The position numbers and the translations under genes were made by a program. A stretch of 43,976 bases of DNA from a virus. The notes beneath the pieces are model-generated. The model saw only the letters and a list, made by a program, of their open reading frames with translations, was not told where the DNA came from and ran no database searches. The stretch's first letter is position 1. Every line of letters starts with the position of its first letter. Below are positions 38,869-43,976 of this stretch, piece by piece. Location: positions 1-43,976 of the IMG/VR virus record IMGVR_UViG_3300038461_000191; one strand, given 5' to 3'.

Positions 38869-39672
38869 ATGGCACTATTTGATGATGTATTTAACCCGCA
38901 AAGCATTTTTAATATGCTTTTTTTTAACGTTAAAGCAGTTTTGATTTATCCTACCCTTGAAGAACTTAAATCAAAGAATCTCAAAATGTATGAACGATGG
39001 GAGTATTTAGTACAAGCGAAAAAATTGATTAATCCAAATCATGAGATGATTGGTAATGAAATTTATGAATATGAACAAAAAATATATGAAGATAATGCAA
39101 TTCAATGTCCTGAATTCAGTAAAATTGTTGCAATTACATATGCTACTGCATATAGCGAAAAGGGTGATCTTAAAAGGCAATTAAAAAGGATTGCAAATGA
39201 AAATGAAGCCGTTGTTATTGAGCAATTCATGTACTTATTAGATGAAATATCAAAGGATGATTCAAAATCATCACCACAAATATTCTCTATATTATGTGGT
39301 CATAATATAATTAGTTATGATATCCCTCTTTTAATGAAAAGATATATGTTTCATAAAAAAGAATTTCAAACAGTTAAACATTTGCCATACTTATTAAAAA
39401 GAGCATTTAATGTTAAACCTTGGGAGTCTGGTATTATAGACACAGTTAATGTTTGGAAATTTAATGGTTTTGATTATTCTCCATTAATGTTAATTGCAGA
39501 ATTTCTTGGTTTGAAAAAAACAGTTGATATATTACCGAATAACGAGCTTAGTAAGTATTATTGGGAAAACTTTAGCGAAAAACCCGTTGAAACCTTAGAA
39601 TTTGTAGCATTGCAATCAGCAACACAAACAAATCTGGTTATTCAACTCATAAATGAATTAAGACAAGTATAA
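38869..39672 (+). CDS. DnaQ/PolB-like 3'-5' exonuclease with a degenerate ExoI site
   Basis: 267 aa. The middle and C-terminal parts match the predicted 3'-5' exonucleases related to the PolB proofreading domain: CGHNIISYDIPLLMKRYM (H145, N146, D151) and IIDTVNVWKFNGFDYSPLML (D191), then IAEFLGLKK. The first motif, normally FDIET, reads FFNVKAV (N20, K22), so two metal ligands are replaced and activity is doubtful. It has its own host-type promoter, indicating early or middle expression. It might still bind DNA ends or act as a regulatory subunit. Confidence 0.75.
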   Translation: MALFDDVFNPQSIFNMLFFNVKAVLIYPTLEELKSKNLKMYERWEYLVQAKKLINPNHEMIGNEIYEYEQKIYEDNAIQCPEFSKIVAITYATAYSEKGDLKRQLKRIANENEAVVIEQFMYLLDEISKDDSKSSPQIFSILCGHNIISYDIPLLMKRYMFHKKEFQTVKHLPYLLKRAFNVKPWESGIIDTVNVWKFNGFDYSPLMLIAEFLGLKKTVDILPNNELSKYYWENFSEKPVETLEFVALQSATQTNLVIQLINELRQV

Positions 39673-39695
39673 AGTTTTATTTTATTGTTATTTTG

Positions 39696-39734
39696 AAAAA
39701 TAAAGTAAATCATAACGATTTACTTTATTTTTTT
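39696..39734 (+). terminator. Strong bidirectional hairpin between convergent blocks
   Basis: AAAAATAAAGTAAAT (39696-39710) pairs with ATTTACTTTATTTTT (39718-39732) around a 7-nt loop, with an A run on the left and a T run on the right. It can terminate both the plus-strand transcript and the minus-strand operon that ends at 39750. Confidence 0.85.
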
Positions 39735-39749
39735 GGGGATTTGCTAATT

Positions 39750-39926
39750 TTACTCGTTTTTATCGATTTTAAGCACTACTATTGCTTTTAGATGTTCTGG
39801 TAAATACTTCCAGAGATAGTTCTTAAATCCATTCCAAAAGCTATTATCTTGCAATAATTTGAGTCTATCGTCTGTAGATAACTTATTCCAGTAGTTGAAT
39901 TCCAATAAATCTCTTTCGGTATGCAT
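39750..39926 (-). CDS. Small minus-strand protein, 58 aa
   Basis: Read on the minus strand from ATG 39926 to TAA 39750: starts MHTERDLLEFNYWNKLSTDD, continues through RLKLLQDNSFWNGFKNYL and ends WKYLPEHLKAIVVLKIDKNE. It has balanced composition, Trp/Tyr-rich helices and phage-like codon use, unlike random AT-rich frames, and it fills an otherwise empty 290-nt gap before the terminator. No family firmly recognised. Probably the last gene of the minus-strand operon. Confidence 0.65.
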   Translation of the reverse strand: MHTERDLLEFNYWNKLSTDDRLKLLQDNSFWNGFKNYLWKYLPEHLKAIVVLKIDKNE

Positions 39927-39959
39927 AGAGATAAATAGTGGAATATTTTAGATCGGATA

Positions 39960-40265
39960 TTATTCAACCCAACTTAAATTTTCTTTAAATATGCCGTTTA
40001 GAAAATCGATATCATATAATTTATCAAATTCGATTTCTTCCATATATGCTCTTTTCATTTTGCTTTCGCCATGCATTTCTCCATATAGAAGATAATCCAT
40101 CATATCAATTATTGTGTTGAAAAAGATATACATGGTATTTTTTTGATTGTAAATATATGGAAAACTTTCTTGAAATCCATCATCATCATAATTTAAAAGA
40201 ATACCTAATGTTTTGCTACCGTCAGAATATTCTTCTGCATGTACTGTTTTAAGATATGTTTTCAT
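39960..40265 (-). CDS. Unknown acidic protein
   Basis: 101 aa. Beta-containing N-terminus (MKTYLKTVHAEEYSDG, TLGILLNYDDDGFQ), helical acidic C-terminus (MEEIEFDKLYDIDF). No family recognised. Starts 1 nt after the stop of the transglycosylase gene, so the two are co-translated; a link to lysis or cell-wall processing is only positional. Confidence 0.65.
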   Translation of the reverse strand: MKTYLKTVHAEEYSDGSKTLGILLNYDDDGFQESFPYIYNQKNTMYIFFNTIIDMMDYLLYGEMHGESKMKRAYMEEIEFDKLYDIDFLNGIFKENLSWVE

Positions 40266-40266
40266 G

Positions 40267-40908
40267 TTATTTATCCGTTAAAAAATCATTTGAAGACAAA
40301 TCGGTAGTAATTGAATGTTCTTTTAAGACAAATCTAATATAACTAATTGTTTCGTTATATGGCGGAATTCCATGATAATAAAGTACTTTACCTATACCAG
40401 CATTATAACAAGCAAGACTTAGTTTCCATGAATAACTATTAGGTTTACCTTTACTAATCCAATAATCATATAAATCTTTTAGCATGTGCATACCAATATA
40501 AATATTCTTCTGATTATCATCAAGTTTAAGCGTATCAACTTGAAGTGCCTTTCTATACAATTCATGTGTGTCTGGCATTACTTGAAAAAATCCTTCTGCA
40601 CCCTCACGTGATACAATTGTATCAATAAAAGCTGATTCTCTATATACCAGTCTGAAAACCATTCTTGTTGGTAAATTAAGTTTTTTCGAAAGATCATACA
40701 TATATTCAACATATTTAATGTCAACATAATCTGGAATTGTTACTTCAGATTCAGCTTCGATCTGTTGAATTAAATTTTTAAGATACATTTCTCTTTTAAT
40801 TCTTTTTATTTCATAATTTTTAATGGTATTGTTATCAACACCACCAAAAGACCCATCAATACAAAACCAACAGAGTAGAAATATTAATAATTGGATAAAT
40901 TTTTTCAT
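40267..40908 (-). CDS. Lytic transglycosylase (SLT/GH23-type), probably secreted
   Basis: 213 aa. N-terminal signal or anchor segment (MKKFIQLLIFLLCWFCIDG). The SLT domain spans about 65-195: VYRESAFIDTIVS with catalytic E91, GAEGFFQVMPDT, LACYNAGIGKV and PPYNETISYI. It cleaves peptidoglycan with formation of 1,6-anhydro-MurNAc. As a minus-strand gene away from the endolysin it may act at entry, in superinfection control or in envelope remodelling. Confidence 0.9.
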   Translation of the reverse strand: MKKFIQLLIFLLCWFCIDGSFGGVDNNTIKNYEIKRIKREMYLKNLIQQIEAESEVTIPDYVDIKYVEYMYDLSKKLNLPTRMVFRLVYRESAFIDTIVSREGAEGFFQVMPDTHELYRKALQVDTLKLDDNQKNIYIGMHMLKDLYDYWISKGKPNSYSWKLSLACYNAGIGKVLYYHGIPPYNETISYIRFVLKEHSITTDLSSNDFLTDK

Positions 40909-40932
40909 GAATTTAGTTTTTAATAATATTAT

Positions 40933-41130
40933 TTAATTGAAAATCAGTTGTTTACAAACCTTATTTTTAATAAATTTAACTTGTATTAAATGAAAATGCC
41001 CAGAAATGTGTGTTTTTCTGGGTATTGGAGAGCTTAGTACGTCTAAATTTTGAACAGTATCAACCTTTCGAGAATTAATGTTCCAATGAGTATAATTAAA
41101 ATTTGCTGATATATTCTTATTGTTTATCAT
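40933..41130 (-). CDS. Small ORF behind a minus-strand late-type promoter (doubtful)
   Basis: 65 aa (MINNKNISANFNYTHWNINS and so on to KQLIFN). No recognisable family and an irregular composition. In favour: a GTATTTATA motif lies 10 nt before its ATG. Against: a strong hairpin falls inside it, so the region could instead encode a small RNA. Retained as uncertain. Confidence 0.35.
   Translation of the reverse strand: MINNKNISANFNYTHWNINSRKVDTVQNLDVLSSPIPRKTHISGHFHLIQVKFIKNKVCKQLIFN
40999..41022 (-). other. Perfect 8-bp hairpin inside or downstream of a short transcript
   Basis: CCCAGAAA (40999-41006) and TTTCTGGG (41015-41022) are inverted repeats with an 8-nt loop, GC-richer than the surroundings. 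On the minus strand it is followed by CATTTTCATTT, a weak U tract, about 115-145 nt downstream of the GTATTTATA motif at 41149. It may terminate a small RNA or be a structure in the mRNA. Confidence 0.5.
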
Positions 41131-41140
41131 TTTTATTTTT

Positions 41141-41149
41141 TATAAATAC
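41141..41149 (-). promoter_or_regulatory. Minus-strand late-type promoter GTATTTATA
   Basis: Reads TATAAGTATTTATAAAAAATAA on the minus strand, in the same orientation relative to its downstream ORF as the plus-strand copies. It is the only clear copy on this strand. Confidence 0.55.
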
Positions 41150-41173
41150 TTATAAATTTAAATAAATTAAAAG

Positions 41174-41419
41174 CTATTTACCATCATGTTTATCTGGAAA
41201 TAGTTTCACATCTAAACCGCCCACGATTTGATATGCTTCCAAAATTAATCTTTGTGCTTTTTTAATTCTTTTACGTAGTTTTTTATACTTCATAAAAACA
41301 GAGTGCTCAACCAGCACATCTTCGATCATATTAGCGACAATATATGCCCTATCGAGTGCCTCATGATAATAACCTGCATCAAGTTTTCCGATCTTTTTTG
41401 AGTTCTTCTTTTTTGACAT
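41174..41419 (-). CDS. Small conserved-type helical phage protein
   Basis: 81 aa. Lys-rich start (MSKKKNSKKIGKLDAGYYHE), then two long helices (ALDRAYIVANMIEDVLVEH, KKLRKRIKKAQRLILEAYQI). The LDAGYYHEALDR pattern looks like small conserved proteins found in other T4-type phages. Function unknown. It starts 5 nt after the GNAT-like gene stop. Confidence 0.7.
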   Translation of the reverse strand: MSKKKNSKKIGKLDAGYYHEALDRAYIVANMIEDVLVEHSVFMKYKKLRKRIKKAQRLILEAYQIVGGLDVKLFPDKHDGK

Positions 41420-41424
41420 AATCT

Positions 41425-42171
41425 TTAAGAATTTAATTTTAATTTATAATTTCTTTTTTCAATCATTCTTTGAATTGTTTTCTCTGGTGAATATTGAAAC
41501 AAATATGATTCGCCAATACGTGTAAATCCACATCTTGCTGCAACTGAAAATAATTTATATTCATTTGTTTCAGTATCTTTTTTTTCGAGTAAATCATTTA
41601 AACAATAATATTCAACAGATGGAATGAGTTCAATTTCGTTATAATTTTGAAGCGAAGGTCTAAGTTCAACAATTTTTTCTTTAAAATAATATTCTTTATC
41701 GGTTGGATTGTTTTGAAGAGGCATTACCAGTGCAATAATCGTACCTCTATTAACATAATGTTCTCTATATAACAATTCAACCAATTCTTCGGTTAAACCA
41801 AACTTTCTGAATTCTGGACGGAGAACAATATTATTAATAAAAACTATTTTATTGAATTTATTAACATCAATATCTCCCTTTTCAATAACCTTCATCAATT
41901 CGGTGTAAATAACTTCAATTTTGTGGCTTTTAATCAATTTATTAAAATTAGCATTAAATTTATTCCCCAATTCAATATTCCATGTTGAAAGTTCAAATTC
42001 ACCCATAAGAAGTGGTGGTTTATATTCAGCTAATCTTATAAGAGATATTGTTCCACAATATTCTGTAATAAGACTTTCATCATCATTCACCAAATCAAAA
42101 TTTTTATGATAACTGATAGTCTTGAAGGTTATATTATCCCAAATATCCCAATATTTCTTTTCTATATTCAT
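41425..42171 (-). CDS. GNAT-like acetyltransferase-fold protein
   Basis: 248 aa from ATG 42171; a TTG at 42213 is rejected because a promoter lies between. Residues about 110-145 (KIVFINNIVLRPEFRKFGLT, EELVELLYREHY) match GNAT motif A, with RPEFRKFG taking the acetyl-CoA pyrophosphate-loop position (R/QxxGxG/A, here RKFGLT). The C-terminal AARCGFTRIGESYLFQYS fits the GNAT motif B strand. Substrate unknown. The host-type promoter upstream suggests early or middle expression. Confidence 0.65.
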   Translation of the reverse strand: MNIEKKYWDIWDNITFKTISYHKNFDLVNDDESLITEYCGTISLIRLAEYKPPLLMGEFELSTWNIELGNKFNANFNKLIKSHKIEVIYTELMKVIEKGDIDVNKFNKIVFINNIVLRPEFRKFGLTEELVELLYREHYVNRGTIIALVMPLQNNPTDKEYYFKEKIVELRPSLQNYNEIELIPSVEYYCLNDLLEKKDTETNEYKLFSVAARCGFTRIGESYLFQYSPEKTIQRMIEKRNYKLKLNS

Positions 42172-42182
42172 ATTGTAAAAGT

Positions 42183-42214
42183 CAAAGGTAAATAAAATAT
42201 TTTGAATTTGCAAG
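42183..42214 (-). promoter_or_regulatory. Bacteroidota-type promoter, minus strand
   Basis: On the minus strand CTTG (42214-42211), 20-nt spacer, TACCTTTG (42190-42183), 11 nt before ATG 42171. It overlaps the last codons of the upstream gene. Confidence 0.65.
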
Positions 42215-42216
42215 GA

Positions 42217-42666
42217 TTAGTCCAAATCCTGTTCTTTGCCCATCCTAATCAATAAGTGCGTAAAGTATTCTTCAATCTTATTAATTTCCAAATAATCTTT
42301 TGGTTCAAAGTTTTGATCAATCCATTCTGTCCAGTAAAGTTGAACTTTAAATCTCTCCATATCGTTGATAAAATCGTTAATGGTTTGAGGTAATAATAGC
42401 TGATATTTTACAATATCATTTGCTTTAAAGGACTTTGCTTCTTTTGTTATTATGTAATTATTCGAATAGAATTCCAGAACATATTTTTCTTCATTAGTAA
42501 ATCTGTACCAGTTATTCATATCCTTACCACGCCAACCTTCAAAAAGTACCAGTGATACAATCGGTGAGAATATTTGAGCAAGCATATCAAGTTTAAAAGG
42601 TTGAGTGAGAAATTCTCGGAATTTCTCACTTCCTATTGTCTGGATATACGGTACAACCTTTATCAT
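42217..42666 (-). CDS. Unknown protein
   Basis: 149 aa. Mixed composition with Trp-rich segments (LFEGWRGKDMNNWYRF, LYWTEWIDQNF) and a helical C-terminus. No catalytic motif, signal or membrane segment. Its frame is clearly coding. It lies between a secreted-protein gene and the GNAT-like gene on the same strand. Confidence 0.65.
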   Translation of the reverse strand: MIKVVPYIQTIGSEKFREFLTQPFKLDMLAQIFSPIVSLVLFEGWRGKDMNNWYRFTNEEKYVLEFYSNNYIITKEAKSFKANDIVKYQLLLPQTINDFINDMERFKVQLYWTEWIDQNFEPKDYLEINKIEEYFTHLLIRMGKEQDLD

Positions 42667-42695
42667 TATTTCTTGTTTTCAGACCTGTATGAAAT

Positions 42696-43406
42696 TTATC
42701 TGACTGCTATTGAATACATTATTTTATTATCTGAATTATATGGTACAAGAACAACTGTTCTGTTTTCAAAAGAAAATTCATTAGGACGTTTACTATGATT
42801 ATTGGAATAATATTTATGATTTACAAGTACTATAGTAATTTCACCATTAGCAGATACGGTTACACTACCATCCTTTACTCCGTAGCCAAACTGTCCTTTA
42901 TCTTTAGGTAAATCACCTGCAGTTCTCCAAGGAAAATAGCAATAAGCTGACCAAATACTGTATTGACCTTTATTTGGTATAAATATACTTGAATCCATAC
43001 TAAAATAATCAGTCTGCACTGGTTCAAAACATGCTTTAGTCCAGTTACCGTTATCCAGACAGAATAAATATAATCCTCTTTCAATTGGTTTATTTACTGA
43101 AGGGTTTCTACTACAGTTACTACAAGTATCATATGAAAGCATATAAAACTTATCATCTTTGAAAAATGAATACGTTTTTGTGCTCAAATAATCTTTCATC
43201 CATGTGGTTTCATTGATCATTTGCTGAAATTTCTGTGGTGTTAAAGTATAAACAAATCGACCACCTGTACCAATTTCAACTGCGAAAGGGCATTCAAAAA
43301 ATGTATATGCTGGTCTTTCTTTAATGTATCCAAGTGCACCACATAATTGAGCAGATACTGCGTTTGCAGTAAGAACGATTGCGATAATAAAAATCAATTT
43401 TTTCAT
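42696..43406 (-). CDS. Secreted or periplasmic protein with signal peptide
   Basis: 236 aa from ATG 43406 (the longer frame to 43472 lacks a sensible start). Clear signal peptide MKKLIFIIAIVLTANAVSA with a cleavage site before QLCGALG. The mature part is Cys-containing (CPFAVEIGTGGRFVY, YDTCSNCSRN, SAYCYFPWRT) and beta-rich. No family recognised. A phage-encoded exported protein could alter the host surface or protect against superinfection; this is inference from the signal peptide only. Confidence 0.75.
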   Translation of the reverse strand: MKKLIFIIAIVLTANAVSAQLCGALGYIKERPAYTFFECPFAVEIGTGGRFVYTLTPQKFQQMINETTWMKDYLSTKTYSFFKDDKFYMLSYDTCSNCSRNPSVNKPIERGLYLFCLDNGNWTKACFEPVQTDYFSMDSSIFIPNKGQYSIWSAYCYFPWRTAGDLPKDKGQFGYGVKDGSVTVSANGEITIVLVNHKYYSNNHSKRPNEFSFENRTVVLVPYNSDNKIMYSIAVR

Positions 43407-43497
43407 AATTTTAAATTTAATGTTATGAGTCTTATACGTAAATAACATTAAAAAGGTTACAAAAAAATGCAATATTTTACACCAAAAGCAGAATATT

Positions 43498-43976
43498 TTA
43501 TGGTTGATTATAATTAATCATGTGTGAGCAAACATCATCAAGCCAATTATTTCTCCACGCAGCATCATAAGCACCAGCATTGTTTTTTCTAAAATCAGTT
43601 CTTTTATTGTATTTTAAAGCAACTTCTTCAACTTTTTCATGCGTCCAAATAATATAACCACCACCAATACCTCCTGTTTTAATTTTATTTAAAATTATCC
43701 AACCTTCATTTTTATATTTTTCAACATAATATTTTTCTAAAATTGATGCTTCTTTTACTGGTATGTATTTTGTTAATTTTTTTCTTACTGGCATTAGATC
43801 AGTTTTTTTTATGTGTTTAGTTACTTGATCATGTTCATTAAATCTTCTATTTATATCTCTTTGAAAGATATTACATGTTAATCCAACATAAACATGATTG
43901 TCAGAAAATTCATAGGAATAAATGCATCTATTATATCTATTTCCCAATATCTCCATGTGAATACATATTTCATCAA
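43498..43976 (-). CDS. GIY-YIG homing endonuclease (5' end beyond the window)
   Basis: At least 158 codons are visible; reading upstream of ATG 43956, the frame stays open to the edge with DEICIHM, matching the repeat end DEICSHM of the paralogue at 22691, so the true start lies outside. GIY-YIG core: RCIYSYEFSDNHVYVGLTCN, then FQRDINRRFN, SILEKYYVEKY and GWIILNKIKTGG. One C-terminal repeat (WTHEKVEEVALKYNKRTDF, WLDDVCSHM) follows. It is roughly half identical to the 22691 protein by eye and lies on the opposite strand. Confidence 0.85.
   Translation of the reverse strand, partial: DEICIHMEILGNRYNRCIYSYEFSDNHVYVGLTCNIFQRDINRRFNEHDQVTKHIKKTDLMPVRKKLTKYIPVKEASILEKYYVEKYKNEGWIILNKIKTGGIGGGYIIWTHEKVEEVALKYNKRTDFRKNNAGAYDAAWRNNWLDDVCSHMINYNQP

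Noticed and set aside
42172-42213. TTG start for the GNAT-like gene
   Set aside because: This stretch contains a host-type promoter; ATG 42171 fits.
1-43976. CRISPR arrays, tRNA or rRNA genes
   Set aside because: No regularly spaced repeat-spacer pattern and no cloverleaf with conserved arms was seen; a covariance-model scan would be needed to exclude degenerate tRNAs.
1-43976. Stop-codon reassignment, as in some gut phages
   Set aside because: TAA, TAG and TGA all end genes at sensible points and no long gene needs readthrough.

Overview
This is a 44-kb piece of a large, AT-rich tailed-phage genome with a contractile (T4-type) tail that very probably infects a Bacteroidota host. The phage assignment rests on gp25-like and gp6-like baseplate wedge proteins, a DnaG-type primase, a RuvC-like resolvase, an SbcD/SbcC (gp47/gp46-type) nuclease, dCMP deaminase, GH25 endolysin, spanin and holin candidates, and many free-standing homing endonucleases. 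The host assignment rests on promoters of Bacteroidota type (TTTG or TTG, about 18-20 nt, then TAnnTTTG), the lack of obvious Shine-Dalgarno sequences, and Bacteroidota-style fibronectin-III domains in a tail protein. The standard genetic code fits. No tRNA, rRNA or CRISPR array was seen.

Layout, plus strand. 1-990: the end of an upstream gene and two small phage genes. 1010-3450: an IS607-family element (tnpA serine recombinase, tnpB RuvC nuclease) with two extra small ORFs overlapping or abutting tnpA. 3495-18390: late structural module with gp25-like, gp6-like, a T/S-G-rich baseplate protein, further wedge/tail proteins, a 1532-aa tail protein with FN3 domains, a gp8-position protein, a glycosyltransferase-radical SAM/SPASM fusion, and another tail protein. 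Two homing endonucleases interrupt it. 18436-25206: ribbon-helix-helix regulator, RuvC-like resolvase, three mobile-type nucleases, metallophosphoesterase, coiled-coil protein, primase, and an ECF-like sigma factor overlapping the primase end. 25236-30468: fused SbcD-SbcC, dCMP deaminase, degenerate amidase-like protein and small genes. 30525-39672: spanin candidate, HNH homing endonuclease, a 1150-aa DUF3008-containing protein, membrane proteins, GH25 lysozyme, small conserved proteins and a degenerate exonuclease. A strong hairpin at 39696-39734 separates this from a convergent minus-strand block (39750-43976): several small proteins, a lytic transglycosylase, a GNAT-like protein, a secreted protein and a GIY-YIG endonuclease running off the window edge.

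Regulation can be read directly. A motif GTATTTATA (often TTAGTATTTATA) recurs about a dozen times, usually 12-19 nt before a start codon, upstream of virion, lysis and small late genes. Host-type TAnnTTTG promoters precede homing endonucleases, DNA-metabolism genes and the exonuclease-like gene. The window also encodes an ECF-like sigma factor, the natural candidate for reading GTATTTATA. The motif is the reverse complement of the T4 late promoter core, yet it sits in the opposite orientation relative to its genes.

The most unusual content is the glycosyltransferase-radical SAM fusion embedded in the baseplate cluster, the inferred phage sigma/late-promoter regulon, the IS607 element with extra ORFs, the single-chain SbcD-SbcC, and the density of mobile nucleases (seven nuclease genes plus the IS element in 44 kb).
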